Origin: Paenibacillus lutimineralis
Lineage (GTDB): Bacteria > Bacillota > Bacilli > Paenibacillales > Paenibacillaceae
DNA: 64,000 bases
Direction of reading: 5' to 3'
Assembly: GCF_003991425.1 (NCBI RefSeq)
Contig: NZ_CP034346.1
Coordinates: 3,819,501 to 3,883,500 of the forward strand
The notes beneath the pieces were generated by a model. The model saw nothing but the letters and a program-made list of their open reading frames with translations, was not told the DNA's origin and did no database searches. The translations under genes and the position numbers were made by a program. The stretch's first letter is position 1, and each line of letters begins with the position of its first letter. Shown piece by piece: positions 33,837 to 42,947 of this stretch.

Positions 33837-35117
33837 CTACAGCTGAATCGCCTTTCGATTCACAAAGCCGATCACAGCTGTGATCAAGCTAAGCAAAGCA
33901 GCCAGCAAATACATATTCACAATTCCGAACCATTCCGCAATTCCGCTCAGCAACAGAAGGGACAGTCCATACAAGGTGCTAAGCAGCGTTGATTGTGCCG
34001 AGAACACTTTTGGCAGCATTTCTTTATTCACACTGCGCTGAATGAGCGTACGTCTGGTCACTCCAGCAAGCTCGGTAAATGGCCCGGTGAAGAGAACAAT
34101 GACAAGTGCCAGCCAAGCCGTATGATTCAGCGCGAAGCAGGCGGTTAGAAGGCCGTAGCCCAACGTCCCTATGATCATGGAGAGGAACATTTTTTTCTCG
34201 AATTTCTTGACCAGAGCGACGACGATGAACCCACCAAGTACTGCTCCGGCAAAGTAACTCGCATTAATATATCCCCACCACTTCTCATCCTGATGCAGTA
34301 CATCCTGGACAAACACGAGGATGAACGCGCCGACCCATACCATCCCGCCCAGCGCATCGCATACATCCATCAGCGTCAAAGCACGAAGTCTAGGAACCCG
34401 CCAGAGAGCGACCCAGCCTTCCTTCAGAACCTCCCAGCGAGTTAAAGCCTTCTCATCCGATGATGTTCCATCCCCCACCGTATCCTTCGCCATCGTCACC
34501 GTGGTATGCACGTCGAACAAGTTTCTCCGCTTGGCCTCCGTAGGATCCTCGATCAGAACCGTAACCGCAGCAGCAATACAGTAACACACTGCAACTACCA
34601 CTAATACGGGAAAAGAGCCCATCGCCGCAACCAGCACCCCGCTGATGGCCCACCCGGCGAACTGCACGATCTGATCTGTCGTTCCGACAATCCCATTCGC
34701 CTTCATCAAGCTGGAATCATCCACTAATCTTGGGATCAGTGCGTTCCGTGCCGGACTTGTCCACCCATCCAGAAAGGATAGGCCAGCAATGAGGGCATAA
34801 ATGACTACGGTATTCACACCGCCAAACCATGGTGACAGATATAATGCAAGTACTGTGAACAGCATAAACTGTCCACTTTGCGCTAGTGTCAGCAGAAACG
34901 ATAAGCGATAACGGTGAATCAGCAGCGGCGCCAACAGCCCGCTAAGCATCTGAGCGACAACGCGAAAGAAAGGCACCAGTGTGGCAAAAATAATCGATCC
35001 GGTCTGATTCAGCACATAAGTGGTCAATGCCACCAGGTAGAGCACATCGACCGTATTCGATAATGTCTGTGATCCCCATAAATAATAAAAAGACGGTCTG
35101 AATTTCACCATGTTCAC
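33837..35117 (-). CDS. MFS transporter, MefA/EntS-like (MFS_3)
   Basis: 426 aa with twelve membrane helices. It begins with FYYLWGSQTLSNTVDVLYLVALTTYVLNQTGS, the start typical of MFS_3 exporters related to macrolide efflux MefA and siderophore exporter EntS. A central cytoplasmic loop (TEAKRRNLFDVHTTVTMAKD) divides the halves. Substrate unknown. It is the last gene of a minus-strand run with SDR and epimerase genes, 91 bases after the SDR gene, possibly co-transcribed. Confidence 0.88.
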   Translation of the reverse strand: MNMVKFRPSFYYLWGSQTLSNTVDVLYLVALTTYVLNQTGSIIFATLVPFFRVVAQMLSGLLAPLLIHRYRLSFLLTLAQSGQFMLFTVLALYLSPWFGGVNTVVIYALIAGLSFLDGWTSPARNALIPRLVDDSSLMKANGIVGTTDQIVQFAGWAISGVLVAAMGSFPVLVVVAVCYCIAAAVTVLIEDPTEAKRRNLFDVHTTVTMAKDTVGDGTSSDEKALTRWEVLKEGWVALWRVPRLRALTLMDVCDALGGMVWVGAFILVFVQDVLHQDEKWWGYINASYFAGAVLGGFIVVALVKKFEKKMFLSMIIGTLGYGLLTACFALNHTAWLALVIVLFTGPFTELAGVTRRTLIQRSVNKEMLPKVFSAQSTLLSTLYGLSLLLLSGIAEWFGIVNMYLLAALLSLITAVIGFVNRKAIQL

Positions 35118-35208
35118 TCCTATTTAGTTGTATAAAAATATTAATCTAAGAAGCGCATGGCTTAACTCAAATCGGTCTCATAACAATCTCCTTATCTATA
35201 AATAAATC

Positions 35209-35958
35209 CTAGGGCTCGTATATCATTTTCCGGGTCATTCCCCCATCGACCACGATATGTGCCCCTGTAACAAAGGTATTATTCGGATCTGTAAAATATA
35301 GACACGCCCGGGCAATATCCTCTGGAGTTCCAACCCTGCCGGCCGGATGCTGTTGATGATCAATATCCCGCAGCGCCTCATAATCCCTAGTCTCAATCCA
35401 GCCGGGACTAATGCAATTGACGCGAATCTGATCACTTCCGAGTGTCACCGCGAGAGCATGACTAAGAGAGGCAATCGCTCCCTTGGAAGCGGCATAGGCT
35501 TCCGAATTCGGCTCCGACATCAAGTACCGCGTCGATGAGATATTGACGATCGAACCTCCGCGTCCGCCCGCCTTCATATATTTGGCGACTTCGCGCGAGG
35601 CGAGAAAGCAGCTGCGCACATTTGTGTTCAGCACATCGTCCCAGTCCTCCACCGTTAAGTCAAACAGATCTTTGAATCGAGATACACCCGCATTGTTGAT
35701 CAGTACATCAATCCGGCCAAACCGCTCATGAGCTGCGGCCATCAAGCGGATAATATCCGCCTCCTGCCTGACATCACATGGAACGAACAAGCTAGTTCCA
35801 CCGCTAGAGTTGATCTCCTCAGCGACCTTGTTCCCCGCCGCCTCATTCACCTCAGCTACGACAACCGCCGCTCCAAGCTCGGTATAGGTCTTAGCTACGC
35901 CGCGTCCAATGCCCTGCCCCGCCCCAGTGACGATGACAACTTGACCCTGAAACAACAC
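35209..35958 (-). CDS. SDR family oxidoreductase
   Basis: 249 aa classical short-chain dehydrogenase. Cofactor motif TGAGQGIGRG (about 11-20), NNAG (about 90), catalytic Ser in VNISSTRYL and YxxxK in YAASKGAI (about 157-161), then the C-terminal ISPGWIETRDY and VDGGMTRKMIYEP. The acidic residue after the second strand (AEVN) suggests NAD rather than NADP. Substrate cannot be told; glucose 1-dehydrogenase-like and 3-ketoacyl reductase-like relatives look alike. It starts 31 bases after the epimerase gene. Confidence 0.92.
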   Translation of the reverse strand: MLFQGQVVIVTGAGQGIGRGVAKTYTELGAAVVVAEVNEAAGNKVAEEINSSGGTSLFVPCDVRQEADIIRLMAAAHERFGRIDVLINNAGVSRFKDLFDLTVEDWDDVLNTNVRSCFLASREVAKYMKAGGRGGSIVNISSTRYLMSEPNSEAYAASKGAIASLSHALAVTLGSDQIRVNCISPGWIETRDYEALRDIDHQQHPAGRVGTPEDIARACLYFTDPNNTFVTGAHIVVDGGMTRKMIYEP

Positions 35959-35989
35959 CTGAATCCGCTCCTCTCAAATGAATAAGCAT

Positions 35990-36880
35990 CTATTCTCTAT
36001 GTTCAGATACAATATCGCGGATCAGCTTTGGCAACCATTCCTGAACGGATTGAAAAGTGTAACCCGCCGCCTGAGCTTTGGCCGTATCCATCGTCCATGA
36101 GGTCGGAATGCCAAACGGAGACATATGTTCCTCCTCAGTCTCTGGTACGATGTGGGCCTCTTTGCCGGTAGCTTGTTCAATCATTTTAATAATTTGGCCG
36201 ATCGTCACCGACCCATCAGAGCTTCCATTCACAGGTCCTGTGATCGAAGCGTTGCCTAGCCATTTCATGAAGGACGCTACTTCACCCGAAGTGATGAATG
36301 AGATCGCCGCCTCAGGATTAGGAACACCAATCGTCAGTTCCTTCTCCACATGCTCTACATGGAAATGCAGCCTGCGTGTATAGTCGTCCAGTCCAAGGAC
36401 AATCGGAATGCGCATCGCACACACTGGAAACTTAGCCTTTTGTATGAAGACTGTCTCGACAAGCCGCTTCCCCTCCGCATAATCGAACTGATCACGGTCA
36501 CCCATTTTCAGCTCATAATGATATGGATCAAAATCCGCCTCGACTAGCGTATGATTGAGGTAGTCGTACACCGATTCTGAAGAGGTTACAATATACCGAC
36601 CGACATAGCCTTCAAAAGCTTGCACCGCAGCTAGTGCCTCATTCGGAGAGTAACAAATATTGTCATAGACGATATCCCACGGCCCAGACTGCGCCACTTC
36701 CCGCAAGGAAGCTGCGTCTGTGCGGTCCAGAACAATTTGTTGAACCTCGCCTGCAAATTCTACCTTCGTCAGCCCGCGCGTAGCGACCGTCACCTGATGC
36801 TGCCCCTCACTGGCCAGCAGTTGAACCAGCCTCCTCCCGAAATATCGAGATCCTCCTAGGATCAATATTTTCTTCTCCAT
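35990..36880 (-). CDS. NAD-dependent epimerase/dehydratase family protein
   Basis: 296 aa. The N-terminal Rossmann motif reads ILILGGSRYFGRRLV. The catalytic-site strand is VTSSESVYDYL, but the expected YxxxK appears as YAEGKRLVE, as in atypical SDRs related to chloroplast CSP41-type and isoflavone reductase-like proteins. C-terminal SxDGSVTIGQIIKMIEQATGKE is typical of nucleotide-sugar epimerase folds. Substrate unknown. Likely co-transcribed with the upstream membrane-protein genes (22-base gap). Confidence 0.85.
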   Translation of the reverse strand: MEKKILILGGSRYFGRRLVQLLASEGQHQVTVATRGLTKVEFAGEVQQIVLDRTDAASLREVAQSGPWDIVYDNICYSPNEALAAVQAFEGYVGRYIVTSSESVYDYLNHTLVEADFDPYHYELKMGDRDQFDYAEGKRLVETVFIQKAKFPVCAMRIPIVLGLDDYTRRLHFHVEHVEKELTIGVPNPEAAISFITSGEVASFMKWLGNASITGPVNGSSDGSVTIGQIIKMIEQATGKEAHIVPETEEEHMSPFGIPTSWTMDTAKAQAAGYTFQSVQEWLPKLIRDIVSEHRE

Positions 36881-36902
36881 AACACATACCTCCCCCTCTT
36901 TT

Positions 36903-37304
36903 CTACCGACTACCGAATAAGCTCTTCATCAACGTTAACCCACAGAGTATCCCGAAGAAGAAATGGCCCTCCTGTCTAGCTACATCTAAATACAGAGCAT
37001 AATAAGGCATCTTGAAGAAAATATTCAGCACCGGATAGATCATTAGAATCAAACTAGGCAAAAATACGAAAAAGAACAATGGCCTATAAAACTTCCTGCG
37101 TGACGGCAAACCATTAAGGAGGCTCAAATAGATCCCGAACACAAGCGCATATATGATATTGCCCAGTAGACTATAATCGATGCGAAGGAACTCCCCCTTC
37201 TTCGACTCCATCATGCCAACGAATTGGTTGCCGTAATATACGACGATCAGCATCCCGATGGTCCATAGCAAGTAGTAAAAATAACCCTTCGATTTATTCA
37301 TCAC
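36903..37304 (-). CDS. Small membrane protein, unknown
   Basis: 133 aa with about four hydrophobic segments (YLLWTIGMLIVVYYG; IIYALVFGIYLSLL; PLFFFVFLPSLILMIYPVL; FFGILCGLTLMKSLF). No domain recognised. It lies between the DUF817 gene and the epimerase gene with gaps of about 20 bases on either side, so it is a member of that operon. A CGGAGGTGGT ribosome binding site precedes it. Confidence 0.75.
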   Translation of the reverse strand: MMNKSKGYFYYLLWTIGMLIVVYYGNQFVGMMESKKGEFLRIDYSLLGNIIYALVFGIYLSLLNGLPSRRKFYRPLFFFVFLPSLILMIYPVLNIFFKMPYYALYLDVARQEGHFFFGILCGLTLMKSLFGSR

Positions 37305-37324
37305 TGACCACCTCCGTTCTTATC

Positions 37325-38125
37325 TTAACTGACAGTTCCCTCATTCCCATCACTTTTGTGCCTGGTCAGACCCGTTTTGACATGCTTCAATTGCGCTACA
37401 ATAATAATGCTAATCACAACCAACAGGAACCATGAACTGATCTTGCCGATATGAACGAGCTGCCACTTGTACTCCTGATCCGGATATCTCCAGGCTCCCA
37501 GAAAAGTTGAAATATTCTCCGCGATCCAGATGAAGAAGCCAATCAGGACAAAAGACAGCATCAACGGCATCCGGTACGTCTGGGAATGAAGCGTGTAATG
37601 CACTCTCGTCCGGAAGAATATAAGGAATAGGAGAGCCGTTAGCCACCAGCGATAATCGCCAATAAAATGATGCGTGAAAAAATTGAGGTAGATCGCCGCA
37701 CAAATAAGCACAGTAAGCCACCCTCTGGGCCAGCCCACCATCTCCAGCTGAAGTCTGCGCCATGCCTGACAAATATAACTGGCTACACTAGCGTACATAA
37801 ACCCGCTATAGAGCGGAACCCCGTAAATCTTCGTCCAAGCCTGTTCAGGATAAACCCATGAACCCATATGTACCTTGAACAATTCCAGACATAGGCCAAT
37901 GATATGGAACATGCAGATTACCTTGAGTTCATCCAGCGTCTCCAGCTTGAAGACAATCATGCCGATTTGCGCCAGCACACAGATGATCAGAATCAGATCA
38001 TATCTCGGCAAGCCCGGGATATGTACGACCTTGGTTAATCCCAGCGTTCCAAAAATAATTACTGGGAATATACAGGACAAAGCTTGCAACCACCCAAATT
38101 GCAGCAAATTTCGAACAAAAGTCAT
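37325..38125 (-). CDS. DUF817 family membrane protein
   Basis: 266 aa from the ATG at 38125 (GGAGG 5 bases upstream). About eight membrane helices. Family-typical stretches are GSWVYPEQAWTKIYGVPLYSGFMYASVASYICQAWR and LGAWRYPDQEYKWQLVHIGKISSWFLLV, with conserved Trp/Tyr/Pro motifs. The family is of unknown function. First gene of a probable operon with the small membrane protein, epimerase, SDR and MFS genes. Confidence 0.9.
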   Translation of the reverse strand: MTFVRNLLQFGWLQALSCIFPVIIFGTLGLTKVVHIPGLPRYDLILIICVLAQIGMIVFKLETLDELKVICMFHIIGLCLELFKVHMGSWVYPEQAWTKIYGVPLYSGFMYASVASYICQAWRRLQLEMVGWPRGWLTVLICAAIYLNFFTHHFIGDYRWWLTALLFLIFFRTRVHYTLHSQTYRMPLMLSFVLIGFFIWIAENISTFLGAWRYPDQEYKWQLVHIGKISSWFLLVVISIIIVAQLKHVKTGLTRHKSDGNEGTVS

Positions 38126-38351
38126 AAATTCCTCCGATAATTGGTAAACAGATATACACGATTTTAACACAGACGGGGTGAGAGGGGCAGAACATTTTTT
38201 CTTATATATCAATTCCCCCCGACCGTGCAAACCAAAGAAATAGGCTCTTTTCTAAAAGATTTTTGCTATAAATTGATGTATGCTATAATGGGCCAGAATC
38301 ACGCCTAAAAGGCTTTTATCATATTAACACGCTAAATAAGGGGAGATAAAA
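38126..38351 (+). promoter_or_regulatory. Divergent spacer with promoter of the CopZ-like gene
   Basis: A perfect -10 TATAAT is at 38284-38289; the best -35 candidate TTTTGC at 17-bp distance is weak. GCCTAAAAGGC (38303-38313) is a short inverted repeat before the ribosome binding site AAGGGGAGA. No further feature was recognised. Confidence 0.5.
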
Positions 38352-38804
38352 ATGGATGGTTGTTGTCAAATCACCACCGAAAAGTCAACAACACCTACTC
38401 AATGTCCTGTTTGTCAACAAAAGGGCAAAAGTATTCAACTAATAACGCTCAAGGCATTGCTTAAACCAACAGTGTTAGAAACCACTCAACCTGAAATGAC
38501 ATACGCTTTTTGCACTAATGCATCTTGCGATGTTGTGTATTTCAGCGGTGAGCAGACCTTTGGCAAGGATATGCTCAAAGTTCCGGTGTTTCAAAAAGAC
38601 GATGCGTTGGATGTTCCTGTTTGTTACTGCTTTGGATGGACGAGAGAAAACTTAATACAAGCTGTTCAGCAAAATCAGCGTCCCATTGACCATATACGAG
38701 AACAAGTTCAAGCTAATCGTTGTGGGTGCGAGGTTAATAACCCACAAGGATCCTGTTGTTTGGGTAATGTTACTTCATTCATTCGGAGCATCAACAAGAG
38801 CTAA
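38352..38804 (+). CDS. CopZ-like iron-sulfur/zinc metallochaperone (N-terminal domain family)
   Basis: 150 aa, rich in Cys: CCQ near residue 4, CPVC near 18, then FCTNASCDVVYF near 54, VCYCFGWT near 95 and RCGCEVNNPQGSCC near 130. The pattern matches the Csac_0668/CopZ N-terminal domain that binds a [2Fe-2S] cluster and a mononuclear metal and receives copper or mercury; the usual C-terminal HMA domain is missing. It stands alone on the plus strand, closed by a palindromic terminator. No metal transporter gene is adjacent, so the metal is uncertain. Confidence 0.8.
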   Translation: MDGCCQITTEKSTTPTQCPVCQQKGKSIQLITLKALLKPTVLETTQPEMTYAFCTNASCDVVYFSGEQTFGKDMLKVPVFQKDDALDVPVCYCFGWTRENLIQAVQQNQRPIDHIREQVQANRCGCEVNNPQGSCCLGNVTSFIRSINKS

Positions 38805-38857
38805 TCTCTCGTCAACTAAGATATCAACATGACTTATGAAAACTGCCAAAATTTAAA

Positions 38858-38883
38858 AAGAGAGCTGTGCGCACAGCTCTCTT
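38858..38883. terminator. 26-bp perfect palindromic terminator
   Basis: AAGAGAGCTGTGC immediately followed by its complement, downstream of the CopZ-like gene. A-run on one side and T-rich on the other let it work on either strand. Confidence 0.75.
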
Positions 38884-38901
38884 ATCATTATATCTAATCA
38901 C

Positions 38902-39164
38902 TTAGAAATCGAAATTATTCAGATCTGGACCAAAATGCTAATTCTCATTCAGCGCATCGATCTACGCGATATCTTCTGCGCTCAGCTCGAAATCAAATAT
39001 ATCAGCATTCTCGATAATCCGCTGCTCGTTCACAGATTTCGGAATCGTAATAATCCCGAGATCTTATCCAAAGCGCGCCAAGTGTCTTTGTACTAGTCTT
39101 TGACTGGCCAATGCACGAGGAACAGGTCGATACAATCAAGACCTAGCTTGGCATCTTTACGCCA
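38902..39164 (-). pseudogene. Aldo-keto reductase, decayed and internally deleted
   Basis: On the minus strand one finds LGLDCIDLFLVHWPVKD, a stop codon, [11 protein letters not shown], then after a frame change [32 protein letters not shown], another stop, IDALNEN, another stop, and HFGPDLNNFDF ending in TAA. These are recognisable middle and C-terminal pieces of an aldo-keto reductase (about 270-280 aa when whole). The N-terminus and roughly 130-150 residues between the two pieces are missing, and at least three in-frame stops are present. Confidence 0.85.
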
Positions 39165-39183
39165 TTATCAGGGTAACTATATC

Positions 39184-39678
39184 TTAAGCTGTCTGTCTGC
39201 TCTTACGCAGCTTCTGTCTGGCGCGATACAGTAATATTTTAAAATGAGATAAGCCAATTCCCATCAGTTCAGCAGATTCCAAATAGGAAAATCCATGTAC
39301 ATCGAACAGCAGCACCGCATGCTGTTGATTCGGCGGAAGCAGGGACAGCTGGTCAAATAGTTCATCTCGAACCTCCTGGGTGAGCACCTTCGTCTCCGGC
39401 GTCTCTTCATTGGAGAAGTTATAGAAGAATTCATTCTCATACACATTGGAACGGCTATCTTTACGGATCTTATCGATGTAGGCGTTATGGGCCACCCGCA
39501 GCAGCCAGGCTTTGATCCGCTTCGGTTCCATCCCATCAAGCCTTGTCAGGGCACGGTAGAATGTCTCCTGCATTAGATCCTCGGCATTGTGATGATTCCG
39601 GCATAAATAGTACAAATATTGATACACATCGGTTTTATACTCACGGTAAATTACATCCATCATTCGGCTATTCATCAT
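39184..39678 (-). CDS. ECF-type RNA polymerase sigma factor
   Basis: 164 aa. Region 2 spans about 1-75 (YREYKTDVYQYLYYLCRNHHNAEDLMQETFYRAL, WLLRVAHNAYIDKIRK), and region 4 spans about 105-160 with the helix-turn-helix (LLPPNQQHAVLLFDVHGFSYLESAELMGIGLSHFKILLYRARQKLRK). No anti-sigma gene follows; downstream there is only the broken aldo-keto reductase. It may therefore be controlled at transcription or by a distant anti-sigma. Target promoters cannot be told. Confidence 0.92.
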   Translation of the reverse strand: MMNSRMMDVIYREYKTDVYQYLYYLCRNHHNAEDLMQETFYRALTRLDGMEPKRIKAWLLRVAHNAYIDKIRKDSRSNVYENEFFYNFSNEETPETKVLTQEVRDELFDQLSLLPPNQQHAVLLFDVHGFSYLESAELMGIGLSHFKILLYRARQKLRKSRQTA

Positions 39679-39910
39679 AGGTTTCTCCCTTAATTCTCTA
39701 TATTTCCTGCGAGCATTGCCGCAGTCATACTACCCGTTCCTATACATGCGATAGGAAAAATAGTAATTTAGAGTTTTATCTGAGTGCTATCCAAGGACAC
39801 CCAGTACTGCTATTGTCATTATGGATGATATAGCTTGCAGTACGGATAAGATTTTCTTAAGTTTATCTTAAGATTTCACTGCTTAATTCTTAAAAAAACG
39901 CGACAAGCAC
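39679..39910. other. Spacer upstream of the ECF sigma gene
   Basis: AT-rich, holds the sigma-gene promoter region. No feature beyond GTTTATCTTAAGATTT (about 39855-39872), an inverted repeat around TCTTAAGA, could be supported. Confidence 0.25.
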
Positions 39911-39943
39911 AAAAAAACCATCTGGAATGGTCTCCAAATGGTT
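39911..39943 (-). terminator. Terminator of the first OmpR-type two-component operon
   Basis: On the minus strand AACCATTTGGA and TCCAGATGGTT pair, followed by seven T residues, about 57 bases after the kinase stop codon. Confidence 0.85.
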
Positions 39944-39999
39944 CATTTCCTGTTGCTCTATGCTATTATCAATACCCAGATCGGATACCCGGCGTTTCT

Positions 40000-41106
40000 C
40001 TATTCCAAGTCGTCCTTCCTTAAGCGGACTCGGAATACTGTGCGATGTTCATTACTTTCAGCCATAATCGTACCTTCATGCTGATCAACGATATGCTTGG
40101 CAATCGCCAGGCCGATTCCCGAGCCACCCGTATGCGTTGCCCGTGATTTCTCCACGCGATAGAAGCGATCGAACAGATGCGGCAGATCCGCTTTCGGAAT
40201 CGGCTCGCCATAATTGATCACCTCAGTGATCACTTCATTCGCCGTAGCCTCACCGCGGATATCAATATATTTCCCGCCGCTGCCATAGCGAATAGCATTC
40301 GTAATAAGATTCTCGTACACCCTCCGCAGCTTGTCCCCGTCTGCATGAACGAATAGCTGTGGCTTGAGATAGAGGCGACACTCCATCCCATTCTCCTGCA
40401 GCTGCCAGCCGAAATGAGATGTAATCTGATATAACATCTCGGTCAGATTAATTCTCCTCTTCTCCAGCCTCATCTCCATATTTTGCAGTCGGGTGAATTC
40501 GAACAGATCCTGCAGAAGCTGTGTTAGACGCAGCGACTCTTCGTATGCCATATTGACGTAATATCGAAGCTCAACCTCATCGCGATAACGATCCTGATCG
40601 ATGAGCCCCAAATATCCAGTAATCGAAGTAAGTGGCGTGCGAAGGTCATGCGATACATTCGTAATCAGCTCACTCTTGGTCTGCTCTGCACGTCGTTCCT
40701 CCTCAATCGAGGTTCTGAGCCGATCAATCATGCGGTTAATATCTGTAGCAAGCTGACCGAGCTGACCCACATTCTCGACCGGGATTCGTGATGCTGATCC
40801 TTCTTCAATCTGGTGTACTTCCTCAATGAGCAGCTTCAAATATTTCTCCTCATGCCTCCGTACACTGCGCCTGTAGAAATACAGAGCAAACAGCATCAGA
40901 ATCGGTACACCGGACAGATAATACACTTCCGGAAATCCAATATTCCGGTTGATCCAGATCAATGCTGATTGCAAAGTGAGATGGGGAAAAAGAAAGAACG
41001 TCAGCTTGGCTAATTGAAAGAGTAAGAGCAAAGCAACTAGCGAGGTGACTACAGTCCATAACAACCAGGACAAAAAACGAAGACTAGCCTTCAATTTTGT
41101 AGCCAA
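40000..41106 (-). CDS. Sensor histidine kinase (VanS/EnvZ type)
   Basis: 368 aa. Two membrane helices (about 12-35 and 55-75) bracket a short outer loop of about 20 residues, followed by HAMP, the H-box TNVSHDLRTPLTSITGYLG, N-box NLITNAIRYG, and G-boxes DLFDRFYRV and GGSGIGLAIAKHIV. The sensor loop is too short for a ligand domain, so it is of the intramembrane-sensing or partner-sensing kind often tied to cell-envelope stress. It overlaps its response regulator gene by 23 bases. Confidence 0.93.
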   Translation of the reverse strand: MATKLKASLRFLSWLLWTVVTSLVALLLLFQLAKLTFFLFPHLTLQSALIWINRNIGFPEVYYLSGVPILMLFALYFYRRSVRRHEEKYLKLLIEEVHQIEEGSASRIPVENVGQLGQLATDINRMIDRLRTSIEEERRAEQTKSELITNVSHDLRTPLTSITGYLGLIDQDRYRDEVELRYYVNMAYEESLRLTQLLQDLFEFTRLQNMEMRLEKRRINLTEMLYQITSHFGWQLQENGMECRLYLKPQLFVHADGDKLRRVYENLITNAIRYGSGGKYIDIRGEATANEVITEVINYGEPIPKADLPHLFDRFYRVEKSRATHTGGSGIGLAIAKHIVDQHEGTIMAESNEHRTVFRVRLRKDDLE

Positions 41107-41779
41107 CCCCCCATACGGTCTTGATCAGCGCTTCGCATTCCATTTCCTTCTCCAGCTTATCTCGCAAGCGGCTGATATGCACGGTAACGGAGTTGCTGCT
41201 CTCGAAATATTTATCCTTCCAGATAAGTTCAAAGATCTCCTCCGAGCTGAATACCCGTCCCGGATGGCTGGACAGTAGATACAGAATGCTGAACTCGATC
41301 GGTGTCAGCTTGACTGCCCTTCCATCGACACTTGCGGTGTGTGTCTCTTTGTCCACCTGCAGAGGGCCGATCTTAATAATATGACCTGTGTTGGACGAAA
41401 CTGGCTGTGCTGAATAGGAGGATCTGCGCAGTAGCGACTTGACCCTGGCCACAAGCTCCAGCGGGTTAAATGGCTTCACCATATAATCGTCAGCACCAGT
41501 CATAAGCCCAGTAATCTTATCCATATCGCCATCTTTTGCACTCAGCATTAGAATCGGCGTTGTCAACGTCTCGCGGATTTTCAGACAGACCGAGATTCCA
41601 TCCAGACCCGGCATCATTACGTCAAGTACGATCAGATCAATCTCCTGCTGCCCGACGATGTCCAGTGCTGCCAACCCGTTATCCGCCTTAATCACACGAT
41701 ATCCTTCATTTATTAAATAAATCTCTATCAGTTTGGCTATCTTCTCATCATCATCTACAATTAATATTTGTTTACTCAT
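41084..41779 (-). CDS. OmpR-family response regulator
   Basis: 231 aa from the ATG at 41779 (AAGGA 8 bases upstream). Receiver domain with phosphoacceptor Asp in DLIVLDVMMPGLDG (about 54) and KPFNPLELVARV; winged-helix DNA-binding domain from about 125, with LTPIEFSILYLLSSHPGRVFSSEEIFELIWKD and SVTVHISRLRDKLE. Partner of the kinase downstream. Targets unknown; an ABC exporter with its own two-component pair lies just upstream. Confidence 0.95.
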   Translation of the reverse strand: MSKQILIVDDDEKIAKLIEIYLINEGYRVIKADNGLAALDIVGQQEIDLIVLDVMMPGLDGISVCLKIRETLTTPILMLSAKDGDMDKITGLMTGADDYMVKPFNPLELVARVKSLLRRSSYSAQPVSSNTGHIIKIGPLQVDKETHTASVDGRAVKLTPIEFSILYLLSSHPGRVFSSEEIFELIWKDKYFESSNSVTVHISRLRDKLEKEMECEALIKTVWGVGYKIEG

Positions 41780-41885
41780 CTGTTTCATCCTTTTATCGAC
41801 TAAAGTCACACATATGATTCTATCATACCATGACGAATAACATCGATTCCAAATAAACGGTTAAAAAAGGATTACAAGCTTTTCA

Positions 41886-42947
41886 TTATTGCCACTGGAT
41901 TGGAATAAAAACTGTAAATTGTGTACCCTGTTCCGGCTGCGATTCTACAGATATCTGCCCGCGATGAATATCAACAATCTTCCGGACGATAGACAAGCCG
42001 AGTCCACTGCCGCCAGCATTGCGATTTCTTGATTTATCCGCTTTATAGAAGCGATCGAAGATGTAAGGGAGATCCTCCTTGGAGATACCTACTCCAGAAT
42101 CGGCGATGATCACATTAGCCCCCTCTTCATCTGCAGTAAGCTTCACCCCTATCCTGCCTTTCACAGGTGTGAACTTAATACTGTTATTAAGGAGATTAAC
42201 CCACACCTGGCTCAGCAATTCCTCTACGCCCTCGATATAGATTTCCTTAAGGTCCAGCTCGATCTCTATCTGCTTACCCAGCCACTGCGGCTCGGTAGCA
42301 AGCACAATCGATTGTAACAGACGGTCTAGCCTGAACCTGCTATGTTCAAATGAGGAACGGTCCGATTCAAGTGAGGACAGCTTGAGCATGTTATCACTCA
42401 TCTGCGAGAGCCTGCGACTCTCACCTTCAATGATATCCAGATAATGCCCTCGCTGTCCTTCATTCAACTGCGGATTCCTTAGCGCTTCAGTGAAGCCACG
42501 AATCGAGGTCAGTGGAGATTGAATCTCATGCGACACATTTGAGATAAAGTCCTGGCGCATCATCTCCATTCGACCCAATTCCCCGGCCAGTTCATTGACA
42601 CTCTCTACGATTTGGTTGAATTCGCGATACTCAGCCTGTTCATCAATCTTCACAGAGAAATCGCCTTTGGAGATCCGGCGAATGGCGTCCAGAATACTCT
42701 TCACCTTGGCGATTTCTTTCTTACGGTAGAAGAGCCCAATAAGCATCATACTACCAAAGAACAGATGGAACGCTATGATGATGTTAATAGCTTGCAGTAC
42801 ATAAGTAGACGAAGGAACTCCAGTATAATGATAGACCCAGCTCATAATATAATAAGCACCGAACCAGCAGGCTACAAGCAGTAATAGTACGGCAGCATAT
42901 TGAAAGATATGCTTCACGATATTCCATATTTTCTTTAGTATTTTCAT
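41886..42947 (-). CDS. Sensor histidine kinase of the ABC-exporter operon
   Basis: 353 aa. Two membrane segments near 15-38 and 48-72 with a very short outer loop; HAMP with ISKGDFSVKI; H-box SNVSHEIQSPLTSIRGFTEAL; N-box NLLNNSIKFTP; G-boxes PYIFDRFYKADKSRNRNAGGSGLGLSIVRKIV. It overlaps the response regulator gene by 4 bases and is the last gene of an ABC exporter, regulator, kinase operon. Confidence 0.93.
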   Translation of the reverse strand: MKILKKIWNIVKHIFQYAAVLLLLVACWFGAYYIMSWVYHYTGVPSSTYVLQAINIIIAFHLFFGSMMLIGLFYRKKEIAKVKSILDAIRRISKGDFSVKIDEQAEYREFNQIVESVNELAGELGRMEMMRQDFISNVSHEIQSPLTSIRGFTEALRNPQLNEGQRGHYLDIIEGESRRLSQMSDNMLKLSSLESDRSSFEHSRFRLDRLLQSIVLATEPQWLGKQIEIELDLKEIYIEGVEELLSQVWVNLLNNSIKFTPVKGRIGVKLTADEEGANVIIADSGVGISKEDLPYIFDRFYKADKSRNRNAGGSGLGLSIVRKIVDIHRGQISVESQPEQGTQFTVFIPIQWQ

